Of a stretch of DNA of 64,000 nt, positions 12,225 to 23,092 are shown in pieces. Position 1 is the stretch's first letter, and the number at the start of each line of letters is the position of its first letter. The translations under genes were made by a program, and so were the position numbers. Where the stretch lies: positions 2,082,821-2,146,820 of the forward strand of contig JXTC01000011.1 in NCBI GenBank assembly GCA_002914845.1, given 5' to 3'. Source of the DNA: Trema orientale (taxonomy: Eukaryota; Streptophyta; Magnoliopsida; Rosales; Cannabaceae). The notes beneath the pieces were generated by a model. The model was not told where the DNA came from and searched no databases. It was given only the letters and a program-made list of their open reading frames with translations.

Positions 12225-12838
12225 GGTGTGGAGCCAACAGAGGAGTGGGGTCATAGCCCCTCTAAAAATATTTTATTTTGTCCCCCCTATTTGATCCCTT
12301 GCAAATTTTTTTTTTCCATCCTATATTTTGACCTCTCTAAATTTTTTGTCTCATTTGCCCCCAACACTATACTTGAATTTGTAAATAATAAATTTTGTTC
12401 CTATTTTGCCTCTATTGAGATGTTTCGGACTTTTCTTTCTAATTTCGTCTCTAACATTAGTATATAAACTCTTATATTTTATTTTAACTTAAGAGCCTTC
12501 TATTTTTAACTTTTATTTTCTGTTCAATTTTTAAAATAAAAATTGAGAGTAAAATAAATTGGAGAAGACTCTCCTTGTTACAAATTAGTGAAGATAAAAA
12601 ATTAGATTTTTTAATTATCAAAATATTATGACAATGAATGTGTTATGTAGTGCTTCTAACAGATAGATAGATATATATATATATATATATATGAAAATTT
12701 GTTAAGAGCAAAAATAATGCATTTTAATACTGTTCTTTAAAAATTTTATAGTAAAAAAATTTTAAAATTTTAATGCTATTATTGTATAAAGAATTTATTT
12801 TTGCTCCATTGAGTAAAATTTTTGGCTTCGCAACTGTT
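12225..12838. mobile_element. Candidate short-TIR element
   Basis: Left end GGTGTGGAGCCAACAGAGGA; right end read from the other strand CAGTTGCGAAGCCAAAAATT. The shared GGAGCCA/GAAGCCA edge and an AT-rich non-coding interior fit a non-autonomous DNA element. An (AT)n tract (about 12669-12692) lies inside. Superfamily not assigned. Confidence 0.4.
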
Positions 12839-13842
12839 TATATGTGTGTTTATGTATATAGGGCCATAATCCAGTAGGTAGTTTTTTCAAAAAAGTATAA
12901 ATGCCCATTATTTTTAGTCGTTGAATCATTATAAAACGACTATTATGATTATAGTAGTTAAAATAAAAATAATAACAATAAATACATATTTTTCTTTCTT
13001 CAATCTTTTACTACAAAAAAATGTGTGTGATGAATTTTAATTAGACAAAATAATACTTATTCATAAATAAAAAAAAATCAGTGAATTGGTGCGCATATAT
13101 ATATAATCGGATTGAATTTGTTGATTTGATTTTGAAGCCTAATCACAAATCGTTCCAATTTTTAATTTTCAAATTTAATCAATCCATTGTAGATTGGATA
13201 TGCACTCACAATTGAAGTAGACTGAATTTGATCGGTCGGTCGGTCGAAGAATTTGCTCACCCAAAAATTGAGAAATAAAAAAGAAGAAGAGAGAATAGGA
13301 GGATCATTCATCTTTCATATCAAGGAAAAAAGTAAAAAAAATAAAACAACATTCATCGTACAAATAAAAAATGAAACAAAGAAAGAAAAATAAGCTTTTT
13401 ATTATAAAAATAAATTAAGGGACATTTATGTTCAGTGCAGGAGAAAAAAAGATGCTGTAAACAACACAATCACTAAAATGAGTGGATGAGATGCAATATT
13501 ATAAACACAATCAATAAAAATAAATAAATAAGTAAGTAAGTAAGCGAATAAATAGGCGATAAGGAACAGCAAGCACCGAGGCGAAAATGATGTCACGTGT
13601 GATTTTATTTTGGAACGGACTCCAAATGCCATTATCAAATCCAGCTAATAGGAGTGGCCGAGGCCCCTCACTCCAGAGTCCAGAGCAGAGCGCAGAGTCC
13701 GGACCCTAATATATCAAAATATACAATACATGTCCAGAACGTAAAAGCCATTATTATTCGTCTTCCCACCAACTCATCCTCAGCCGTTCGATCTCGAGTC
13801 CCCGGATCAACCCATCATCATCTACACCCTTAATCAACAGAA
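12839..13842 (+). promoter_or_regulatory. Peroxiredoxin II promoter region with G-box
   Basis: A palindromic G-box TGTCACGTGT sits at 13591-13600, about 245 bp upstream of the start codon. G-boxes of this form bind bZIP/bHLH factors and often confer stress, light or ABA response. No gene is seen in this stretch. A GGTCGGTCGGTCG run (13230-13245) and A-rich DNA precede it. Confidence 0.5.
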
Positions 13843-15508
13843 ATGGCTCCGATTGCTGTCGGTGATGTGTTACCGGACGGAACCGTCGGCTACTTCGACC
13901 AGAATGGTGATCTCCAGAACCTGTCCGTACACTCTCTGGCCGCCGGTAAGAAGGTCATCCTCTTCGGCGTTCCCGGTGCCTTCACTCCCACTTGCAGGTC
14001 ACTTTCTTTTGATTCACCGATTCTGGGATCTGGGTTCTGTTTGGTTTCCGAGAAAATGAGGGAAAACGAGGAAGACAAAAGAATACGCGATGAAAATGGC
14101 CATTTATCTATCTATATATATATATATATATGTAACATTATTTTTACTTTGATTATCTATTTGATTGAAATTGATTGAGTTGAATTCTGGTAAAACAGCT
14201 TGAAGCACGTACCAGGGTTCATTGAGAGGCAAGATGAGTTGAAGGCAAAGGGCGTTGATGAGATTCTCTTGCTTAGTGGTAAAGACTAAATGTCTTTCCT
14301 TTTTTTTTTTTTTTTTCCTTCTTTGTGTTTTTATTGAATAATTTCTTTCCTATATATATTCTACATGTATTTGGGGGTTATTTTCTTGGAAACTATCTGG
14401 GTATTGTTTAATATTTGAGTGTGGGATCTTCTTTGAAAACGAATATGGTACCTGAATGGAGTCATTTCAAATTTGACCTTTCACAAATTTTTTTTTTAAG
14501 GCATGTATTATTACTTTGAGGTCCCCTGTATCTATCATGGGAATAAATATACCATGCCATACTCGAGTTTAAGCGAACTTTGGAAGCTTAATGGGTAATT
14601 TAACTGCGATCTTTTTTTATTTTGTGATAAGATATATGGTTAAGCTACTTGTGCAAACCATTTTCTTGGAGGAACTATTGAATGGCTACGGTTTCTGATT
14701 TATTAAATGTTTCTGTAGAGTCGTTTAGAACAAAGGAAAGAGATAGGCACTCCTTTCATACTGGAAAACATACCCTTATCGTGCTTAAACATCTGACTCT
14801 GGTTTCTTCTGTTTTCTCGTGGTAAAACACGATCTTGGTTTCTACTTCTTATTCATATGATTAGGTAGGACAAAAGTTTATATTGCTTATTTGCTTGGAT
14901 CTTGGTGTTTGAACTGTTAAACATCCATTATGTTGTCTAGTTTGCCAAATTATTTTTGTGTAAATTGTAAAGTGAAATGGAAATTAATATTTGCATAAGG
15001 TTTGCTAGTTAAATCCAAAATTTAGTTCTCCTGTAGTCTTCGTTGAACATTAGATCACTGAACCACCTATCTGTGTTCAAGGATGATTATGCCTATTCAT
15101 ACGGCCTTTTGCACTTTGAATTGGCTAAGATATCCATCTTCATGAGGGATTTGTCTCGTTTGGTTGCTACGTCCAATACCAGAGTTCGGATATTGATTGT
15201 TGAAACCAATTGATTTTTGTGCTAACTACACTTCTGGTTTTCTCGTCATTGTAGTCAATGACCCCTTTGTCATGAAGGCATGGGCTCAAAGCTACCCTGA
15301 TAATAAGCATGTCAAGTTCCTTGCTGATGGAGCAGGAAAATATACTCATGCTCTTGGCCTTGAGCTTGACCTCTCAGAGAAAGGCCTTGGAATTCGCTCT
15401 AGGAGGTTTTCTCTCTTGGTCGATGACCTCAAGGTGAAGGTTGCAAATGTCGAAAATGCTGGAGAGTTTGCCATCTCCAGTGCTGAGGACATCATCAAGG
15501 CCCTTTGA
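13843..15508 (+). CDS. PRXIIB: Type II peroxiredoxin (cytosolic type), 162 aa, 3 exons
   Basis: Thiol peroxidase reducing H2O2 and alkyl hydroperoxides, normally recycled by glutaredoxin or thioredoxin. Exons are 13843-13997, 14199-14278 and 15255-15508, in one continuous frame. The start [15 protein letters not shown] and length of 162 match cytosolic PrxIIB/C/D; there is no targeting extension. The peroxidatic site PGAFTPTC is intact (Cys51, Thr48). The C-terminal GLGIRSRRF and AEDIIKAL blocks are normal. The odd point is the second cysteine: the family reads GVDEIxCxSVND with resolving Cys76, but here [12 protein letters not shown] has Leu76 (codon TTG), leaving Cys51 as the only cysteine. 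Intron 2 is nearly 1 kb. A G-box lies upstream. Confidence 0.94.
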
Positions 15509-15891
15509 GTTTGTTTCATCTGCCCATCTATGTTTCCTTTGTACTGGTGTGACCGTGTCGGTTCGTATGAGGATTGTTCTATGTTGTCTTTTGATGGTTA
15601 ATGACTACTGCAAGTGAAATTAAGATGTGGCAGCCTTTACTTTTACTTTAAAGGTCCTTTTTTTTAAGATGGTTCACAGTTGTTAATGGAAATAAAGGAG
15701 CTGCTTCCTGCTCGTTCGTTTACATAGATGTGTTACATAATTTAAGCAGCAAATGTGAACTGAATTTGAAAATATTTTCCAAAAAAAGGGTAAAGAACTT
15801 GCAAGGGATACTGGTGCTCGGTTAATCAGAAATCAATTTAGAAAGGCAGGTAATTTTGGGTAAGAGATTATTCTTCTGATTTCTATTCTTA
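15509..15891. other. 3' flank of the peroxiredoxin gene
   Basis: Probable 3' UTR, with AATAAA at about 15690-15695, followed by sequence in which nothing else was recognised. Confidence 0.4.
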
Positions 15892-16285
15892 GGCTACTTT
15901 TGGTAGAGGGAAAAATAAACAGGAAAGAAATGGTAGGAGAGAAAAGTTAAGGAAAATAAAAAAAAGAATGTCCTTTTGCAATAAAGGAATGAAAGGGAAA
16001 AAAGAACGAGCAAAAAATGGTATGCCCACATAAAAAAAAAAGAAAGGGAAATTTCCCCCAAAGTGAAAAAAGGATAGAAAATTTGTTTATTGAAGGAGTG
16101 AGATTGAATTAACTAAAATACTATTGCACACTATTTATAAAACATCAGTAAAAAGGTAAAATAGTCATTTATAATAAACTATTTTTTTCCCTGTCTAGAT
16201 GCCAACTATGAAAAAAGGCATTTTCCCGTTCACCCAACACAACTTCCTTCTCTCCTATTTTCTTTCCTATCTGGCAAACATTGCC
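15892..16285. mobile_element. Tourist-like MITE, copy 1 (TSD TTA)
   Basis: Ends are GGCTACTTTTGGTAGAG and, inverted, GGCAATGTTTGCCAGA. They are bounded by TTA on both sides (15889-15891 and 16286-16288), the 3-bp target duplication of PIF/Harbinger-Tourist elements. The interior is rich in AAAGGAAA and shares AATAAACTA and TTTATTGAAGGAG-like phrases with the better-preserved copy at 55943-56287. Non-coding. Confidence 0.72.
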
Positions 16286-17027
16286 TTATTCTCATTCGTT
16301 CCTATTTTATGTAGAAGCAAACACCACGGAGAATTCACAAACAAAATGAAAGAGTCGTTAAATTCCAACTTTGAAACTTTCCTTTTTTAATTCATCAACA
16401 ACCTAATTACAGTCGCTTTCAATTATGGACGAGTAAAGGCACCATAAAAGGAAAACAATTTTTTTTTTTTTTTTGAAAAGGAAAGGAAAACATTTTTTTT
16501 TTGAAAGGAAAAGGAAAACAATTTTTTTTTTGGTTAATCATCGTAAAAGGAAAACAATTTAGTTTGCCGTTCTTGGAGTCGTGATATATTATTTTCCAAG
16601 AAAATCCATTGGAAAAGTCGAACAATTTCTTTTGATTCTTCCTAATTTTAGAATCAAATTCTTAATTATAGTTATAACGTTTAGTTAACACTGAAATGTA
16701 AATGGATTAATATTATTCTGAGCAAAATATTATACTTAACTAATTAAAAATCTAGTTTAGTCCGGTCTAAAAGAGCTCTTTCCATCAAAATAAATTTAGA
16801 AAGAATCATGTGCATAGAGGAATGTTAGTTGCATTCTCTTTCCCATTCTATTTTACACTCTTTCAGTCTCATTGTTTGACATATAGATTCCATTATAATT
16901 TATTGTATTATTGAAATATTAAACTGGATAGTGGAATCTATCTGTCAGACTGACACTAGAGAGTGTAAAAGAGAGTGAGAAAAAGAATATATTTACCATT
17001 CCTCCTTTTATTTACGTAAGGATTTTT
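16286..17027. other. Intergenic sequence with poly(T)/GGAAAACA repeats
   Basis: Between about 16443 and 16560 the phrase AAAAGGAAAACAATTTTTTT is repeated about four times with variable poly(T). The remainder is AT-rich with no supported gene. Confidence 0.45.
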
Positions 17028-18115
17028 AGCATGATTAGCCTCTGAATTTTTCGTTGATTTGCAATGTATCCCCTAAACTATTTTTTTTGGTAATTAGGAC
17101 CCTGAATATATAAAACTGTTGCAAGCTACCCATTTTCGTTAATGACTATCAAATTTTGGATGGATTTACCACTACTCTTACGGAAGAAAGTTCCACTGAG
17201 GATAAAAGGAACTTTGAGCTTCGGGAAAAGTCCAATCGTATAAGTGTCATGATCATGAAACGCTCTATTCCGGAAGTTATGCGGGACTCTTTGCCTAAAG
17301 TGGAAGATGCTAAAGATTTCCTTGCTGCCCTTGAGAAATTATATCTCAAGAATGAAAAGGGTGAGATGATCAATACCTTAGTGAAACTCATCTCGATGAG
17401 GTATAATGGTAAAAGAAACATAAGGGAGTACATCATGCAGATATCTCATTTGGCTGGCATGTGCTAGTCATGTGCAAGTTTTTTAAGGGCATAATAGTTA
17501 TCTCACTTGATTTGGAGGCAAAAATAACAAATGAGAGTTTGGAGGGGGAAAAAATAGTTTTGAAAGTCAAATTTTTAAAAAACTAAAAAATAAACAAAAT
17601 TTGACTCACTTAAATGTTGAGTTATCTTTAAGAGTAGTTTAAATATTTTAATAATTGTTTGAGTTTTTTTAAAGGCTATATTATTTATATTATTAATTTA
17701 ACATTTTTATTTTTTATTAAATGCTTTCATACTAAAATTCAAGCAATGTTTTATTTTTTTCAAAAAAATCAATAGATTTATTTTTGAAGTTTAGCATTGT
17801 TAAATTGAGTATGTCATTATAATTTAGAGTTATTTTGTTTATTCTTTAATTGTTTAAAAATTTAATTTTCAAAACTATTTTTTTTCCTCCAAACTCTTTT
17901 TGTTATTTTTGCCTCCAAACTAAGTGAGATAATCATTATGCCTTTAAAAAATTTGCACATGACTAGCATGTGTCTAAATTCATCCAAAATTTGACAGTTA
18001 TTAATGGAAATAGGTAGTTTCAATAGTTTTATAAATTTAGAATCCTAATTGCCAAAGAAAAAAAAATCCAGGAAACATATTACAAATCAACGAAAATTCA
18101 GAAGCTGATTGTGCC
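17028..18115. mobile_element. Long inverted-repeat (fold-back) element with a retroelement insert
   Basis: The left arm starts AGCATGATTAGCCTCTGAAT. The right arm, read on the minus strand from 18115, starts GGCACAATCAGCTTCTGAAT. The arms match for over 250 bp, through phrases such as TCGTTGATTTG, GGTAATTAGGA, TCAAATTTTGGATG and GCTAGTCATGTGCAA. The left arm is interrupted between about 17169 and 17458 by the gag fragment described separately; the right arm is not. The spacer (about 17600-17870) is AT-rich. It is probably a Mutator-like or fold-back non-autonomous element. No transposase frame and no confirmed target duplication. Confidence 0.7.
17156..17467 (+). pseudogene. Copia retrotransposon gag (UBN2-type) fragment
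   Basis: An open stretch of about 103 codons includes SNRISVMIMKRSIPEVMRDS, DAKDFLAALEKLYLKNEKGE, and RNIREYIMQISHLAGMC before a stop. This block is characteristic of the gag polypeptide of plant Ty1/copia elements (UBN2 family). The middle of gag is kept. The N-terminal part, zinc knuckle, protease, integrase and RT are absent, and no LTRs flank it. The frame has no ATG at its left end and its stop lies in the host element's arm, so expression as a protein is doubtful. It lies wholly inside the left arm of the 17028-18115 element. Confidence 0.8.
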
Positions 18116-18429
18116 AAAGAAACCCTTTTAAGTAACCAATAAATGTTATCACGCACACACCATATGGACTTTAAACACTCTAGTGGTCACTGGTCATGTT
18201 GTGTTCGGCGGTTCGTGGTCACTGGACATGTTATTACTCCTAGAGAAATATTTGTACAAAGTGAGAAATTAAAGTAAATATCTCCTTTTTGAACTCCCTT
18301 ATAGTGGATGTCCATTTTTATTTTTATAGTTAGATAGCCGAGTATCACTTGTTTTTTATTTTGTGTACCCAGTTATGTACCGGCAAATTTACTTTATTAC
18401 TTGTAAAAAGGACATCAATCTAAAAGAGG
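18116..18429. other. Intergenic sequence
   Basis: Short AT-rich interval with a repeated 'ggtcactgg(t/a)catgtt' phrase (18184-18232). No gene. Confidence 0.3.
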
Positions 18430-18945
18430 CCAAAACTTAGGCCATATTAGTTGAGTTTTGGACACTTACACTTATTTTTCAAAAAATACTACTAAATTTA
18501 TGACCTTTCAAAAATAATAAAAATTCCGTATGATTTTTTAAGAGCATTTTTCTAAATATTTTGGAAGCTAGAAAACGCAGTAACATATTAATAAATAAGC
18601 TTTCTTTTTTTTTACAGGAACCACAAAGGTTTTTTGAAAACCAATTTAGTTTTTATTAGCGGAATATCCTGTACGTAAGTAAATCACAAAAACGACAAAG
18701 GTTTCTTGGAAACCAGTTTGGTTTCCTTTAGTGGAATGTCCTGTACGTAAGTAAATCACATGAAACTACGAACATTTCCTAGAAACTATTGTGATTTCCT
18801 TTTTGCAGAATGCCACATAGCTAAGTAAATCACAGGAAACCTTTAGAAATCATTGTGGTTTCTTTTCCTGTAGCTAAGTAAATCACAGGAAACTAAATGG
18901 GTTTCCTGGAAGCCATTGCCTTATAATTTCATTGCCTTGTTATCA
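18430..18945 (+). mobile_element. Minisatellite-bearing repeat element, copy 1
   Basis: A unique-looking leader (18430-18614, including GTTTTGGACACTTACACTTA and AATAATAAAAATTCCGTA) is followed by four tandem units at 18615, 18687, 18759 and 18833. Their lengths are 72, 72, 74 and 53 bp, and a partial fifth follows from 18886. The unit carries CAGGAAACCACAAAGG, TTTAGTTTCC and GTAAGTAAATCA. The whole arrangement recurs inverted at 58170-58625. Class unknown; no coding capacity. Confidence 0.7.
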
Positions 18946-19855
18946 AAAGTTCGGAACTATTATGAAAACACTAACAACAATTAATACCGCTGATTCTATT
19001 AGACTGAAATTGACATCATATATATTATAAGAATCATAATAAAAACATACCAATATGAACAAACAAATAAATCCTAAATTCAACTAAATTCAATGATTCT
19101 CACGATAAGATCCAGCGTCGACTGAAGATAGTTTCTTCATCTTGCTTATAATTTGAGGCAAATTCGACTTAGAAACAAGGTTATTCGAAGGAAAATCCTT
19201 TATCTTCTCAACAATTTGGGACAAAATTGACTGAGAAACTTACCTTTTTCACCAACAAATTGCAAAATCTCTTTTGAATTAGAAATCGAAGATGCTAATT
19301 GTACCCAAGTTTCAACTATGGCTAAAACTAAGAAGAAGTAGGTGACAAATTCACTGAAGAAAAGAGGAAGTAAAGAAGAAGAAGAGAACAAATTAAAAAT
19401 GGCTAAATAATTTTACCGTTTGAAAGCAAAAATCTAGAAACTAACCACTAAACTATTAATTCACTATAAATTTGATGATTAAAACTGAGAAGAGGAAGAT
19501 GAAAAAATCGAAAAAAAGAGAAAAGAAGTGGAAGATGAAAAAGCTGATTCAAATACAAAGTAAAAAGGTCGTACAAAATTAAGTGAATTAGGTCAGGTCG
19601 TATTATTAGGATTTTTTTTAAAAAATCTGTAGCCCATGTCATTTTCCCATATTAGTTCTACCCATGTTCAAGTTGCTTTTCTATAAGGTTTCTAATACTT
19701 TTACTTACAAAAAAAAAAATTACAAATATACAATGGGTCCGTTTTTCTTTTTTCTTTTTTCTTTTTTTTCGGATTAAGTAGGCAATTATTACTTTTTTCA
19801 AATGTTTAACAAAACATAACACCACTATTAGATTCTACCACTTTTGGGAGGTAAT
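18946..19855. other. AT-rich intergenic sequence
   Basis: Open frames on the minus strand (around 19200-19640) are low-complexity Ser/Leu/Phe runs from purine-rich DNA and are not considered genes. Nothing else recognised. Confidence 0.3.
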
Positions 19856-20090
19856 TAGTCAAGAATCTGTCAAGAATTCATCAAGAATATGTCAAAAATC
19901 CGTCAAGATCACCACCGACATTAAGAATCTGTCAAGAATCCGTTAAGAATCTATTAAGAACCCGTCAAGATCGCCATCGAAGTCAAGAATCCGTCAAGAT
20001 CAGCAAGAATCTGTCAAAAATTCATCAAGAATCCGTCAAGATCGCCGCCGACATCAAGAATCGTTCAAGAATCTATCAAGATCGTCAATA
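19856..20090 (+). repeat. 11-bp minisatellite (TCAAGAATCYG)n
   Basis: About 18 degenerate copies of TCAAGAATCCG/TCTG/TTCA. They are grouped into higher-order blocks that end in TCAAGATCGCCGCCGACAT or close variants (about 19904, 19969 and 20036). It lies in intergenic DNA and is not part of an open frame. Confidence 0.85.
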
Positions 20091-20169
20091 ATTCATTTTA
20101 AAAAGGTGGTATAGTGATAAATTTAATTAATGAGGGAAAAAAATGGCGTACAACTAATTTATTCCCTTT

Positions 20170-20450
20170 TTTTTCCAATTACTATACAACTTTTTTAGAA
20201 AAATACTATTTTTCAAAAAGTTTTAGAGAGATGCCATTTCTAAAAATGATTACTAGTGTTTAAATACTGGTTACTGGTTATCAGTTATATACTAGTTATA
20301 ATACATTTTGTTACTAATTACAAGTGCTGAAAACTGTTTACTGATTACTACTATTTTAAAAATGATATTTTTCTAAAACTTAAAAGAGCTGCATTTTTCT
20401 AAAAATGCGATACTGGATCTAAAAAGACTGAGCCCACTGTAACTTTGCTT
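20170..20450. mobile_element. MITE-like element A, related to element B
   Basis: Begins near ACTATACAACTTTTTTAGAA and ends ACTGAGCCCACTGTAAC. It contains GGTTACTGGTTATCAGTTAT and a loosely palindromic interior. Element B (20570-20785) has the same order of blocks (ACTATTTTTAAAA, GATTATCAGTTATAA, ATACATTTAGTTACTAGTTA, GGAGCCCACTGTA). Confidence 0.5.
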
Positions 20451-20569
20451 TTTTTTTTTTCTAAAGAGTTTCTAAGACTTTTAACTATATATATATATAT
20501 ATAAATATAAAGATCTATAAAAATATGGAAGTCAGTTTTTTGTCCCTAATTCACATACAGTTTTCATTA

Positions 20570-20785
20570 AAAAAATATCACTCTTAAAAAGTTTTTAGAA
20601 AATACTATTTTTAAAATAGTTACTAATTATCAGTTTCTGATTATCAGTTATAAATACATTTAGTTACTAGTTACCTGTATTCAAAAATTGATTATCAGTT
20701 ACTAGTTATTATTTTTAAAAGTGACGTTTTTTTAATAAAAATCATACCAAATCTACTAAAAGATGGAGCCCACTGTATTTTCTTA
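20570..20785. mobile_element. MITE-like element B, related to element A
   Basis: Shares block order and the terminal GAGCCCACTGTA with element A about 340-400 bp to the left. The interior is shorter. The two may be separate insertions of one family or a diverged local duplication. Confidence 0.5.
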
Positions 20786-21377
20786 ATTTCTTTTTTCTAA
20801 AAATGTCTTACAAAGCCTAATTTTCACTTTCTAAAATGGGGTAGGTTCTCTAATTTTCTCTTTCCGAAAGTTAAAAACCAAACGGGCCTCGTTTAAGAAT
20901 GACCACTCGGAAATGAAATAAATTACGGGTGATTTTGGTCAAAATGACTTTTTTTTTTTCCGCCAACTATTCATAATGCAGTGATTTTTAGTCAAAATTT
21001 ATGTGATCTTGTTTTCTTACCGTCAAAACTTTTATGTCCGTCAAAAAAAAAAAATCGCAAAAGTTTTCACTAGTCTTTAAAGAGTCATTTTGAGCCCCAA
21101 ATGTTGCCAGTGATGTCCTCTTCCCCACTCTAATCCCATGCCCATTACCCCCAAGCCATACCAAACACCATCGTAGGAATACCCCAATGGCAATGAAGAG
21201 CAAATTAATTCCCATTTTGTTATTAAAGTCCTAGACATAGAAATTGAGATAAAAATAGATTGATTACAAGAGTACCCTTTATAAATTACTACATTTTTTT
21301 CAAATAATAAATTAGTAAATTCAAATTACTTGTCCGGAGTTGCAATTTAAGTCTTGACCCAATCGTCTCCCAACTTA
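20786..21377. other. Intergenic sequence
   Basis: AT-rich; contains repeated 'GTCAAAA' words on either strand (20930-21060) but no supported gene. Confidence 0.3.
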
Positions 21378-21765
21378 GGGCCAATTTGGTATTATTGTGT
21401 TGTGCTATAATCTTGTTGTAGTTGCACTGTGAGGAAGAAGCAGCTGTGAAAAAAAAAAGGCTAAATGTTTGATAAATTTAATTTACAAAATTATTGTACT
21501 GTAACATCTGATGTTTGGTAAACTATGAGTTGTGTCTGTTGTAAAATATTATTTTAGATAATTTGTATTATGATAGCAGAATCAACTTTAAAAAGTAAAT
21601 CTTACCATACTTTTCAAATTCTGCTTAAAATAACGATTACACAAAAATTTTTGAAATCTACTGACCAAAAGTAACTTAGTAAAAGCTTTCTCCTCCCATT
21701 TTTTTTCTCTAACTATTTTTAAAAGCTAAAAGTAGAATCTAAAAGTGGTTTCAAACGGTTCGATT
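21378..21765. mobile_element. Candidate MITE with weak inverted ends
   Basis: Left edge GGGCCAATTTGGTATTATTG and right edge (reverse) GAACCGTTTGAAACCACTTT resemble the 'GGGCCNGTTTGG' ends of plant MITEs. The match is imperfect, and the candidate TTA flank is seen only on the left. Confidence 0.4.
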
Positions 21766-22091
21766 TTGTGATGGAGCTAATAGGAAGTAAAATCCTGCGT
21801 GCATATATATACACATGAATATGGAATTTTTCTTTCGTCTCCTGCTTAGTATATATTGTACCATTAACTATGTGGAGCTAATCAAATGAAAAATGCGTAC
21901 AGGAAATAGTGTTGGAGGGGTATTAACTAGCTTGCCATTTGCGGATTGTTAGTTGTTACTGATGAACCCATGACAATCAGTCTTCAGCCTTGCATCACAA
22001 AAGATTAGGCCCGAGTCATAGATTTGCTAAACCACATCTGCACATCACAACAAGGATGAGGATTGTCGTTTTTAGCATAAACGACTCATCT

Positions 22092-22152
22092 TGAAACTTT
22101 GGATTTTTTTTTTTTAATTTTTTTTTATTTTGCTAGAATGAAACTTTGGATT
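22092..22152 (-). mobile_element. Poly(T)-only insertion with 14-bp direct repeats
   Basis: TGAAACTTTGGATT occurs at 22092-22105 and 22139-22152. Between them lie 33 bp of almost pure T ending TTTTGCTAGAA. It resembles the tail of a minus-strand retroposon truncated to its poly(A). Confidence 0.5.
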
Positions 22153-23027
22153 ATTGGTAACTTGTGTGTGACACACTTGTTGTGACTTATGTGGAACGTT
22201 TTACGCTACAAAAGCTCGTGGAATTGGACAAGAAAGTTTGTGTTCATAACCAACGACGACGATCATCATTTCTCTTGAATTTATATATTTCAGGATGGGA
22301 CTTGTAATTTATCTTCATCGTATGCAATTCCTTACTAATGACACAGAGCTACATCATCACTAATACCGAAACATATGTTTTTATTTTTTGACGAGAGGTA
22401 GGATTCAGACCTTAGAATGTGAGTATTGTTTTTTTTGTGGTTATCAATCACACTATGTGACTACCGTTCTTTCGCTTATCAAAAAAGAAGAAAAAAAAAA
22501 CATTACTATTTGAGTTCTGGCTGCATATAAGTTTTGAGAAATTAAGTGATTGACATTGTTGCTTAATATGAAAATAAGGTTGATTAAATTGTATGTCATG
22601 AAATCAAACGTCGGGAGAAATTAATTTAAATAGTTTAGAAGCACAAACATAATGAAGAGGCATTATTAATTATTTGAATATTTAATTGATTACAAAACTA
22701 ATTAATTTCACTATTTTTTGCTTTATATTAATTTCACTAATTGACAGGGTCAAGAAAAACTCTGGCTATTCTAACTTCAATGAATGTTATCGTAAGACTC
22801 AATGCTTTAGTTTTTTATTTTCCCGTGTCTCAGCATAATCACCTAGTTCAGAGCCAAACTATAGTTACATGAAATGGTTGGTTCACTAATCCTGTATTCC
22901 TGTCTATTCTTTTTTAAGCGAAAACTGGTTATTTAATTTAGAAGATGAAATGTCACTAGTAAAGACAGCATTACATTAATTAGTTGGTTCAATAATCCTT
23001 TCTAAGCAATATACTTATATTCATAAG

Positions 23028-23040
23028 CTAATTTCATGGG

Positions 23041-23081
<41 letters not shown>

Positions 23082-23092
23082 AATTTCATGGG
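23028..23092 (+). mobile_element. Poly(A)-only insertion with 13-bp direct repeats
   Basis: CTAATTTCATGGG at 23028-23040 is repeated exactly at 23080-23092 around TATT followed by about 35 A residues. This is the expected product of LINE-driven target-primed reverse transcription that copied only the tail. Confidence 0.65.

Noticed and set aside
16199-16390. 63-codon frame at 16.2 kb
   Set aside because: Overlaps the end of a Tourist-like MITE and has no conserved feature.
19856-20090. CRISPR-like array at the 11-bp repeat
   Set aside because: Units are contiguous, degenerate and without unique spacers; this is a plant nuclear minisatellite.
22375-22470. Possible SINE on the minus strand (B-box-like GGTCTGAATCC)
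   Set aside because: No convincing A box at the right distance and no target duplication.
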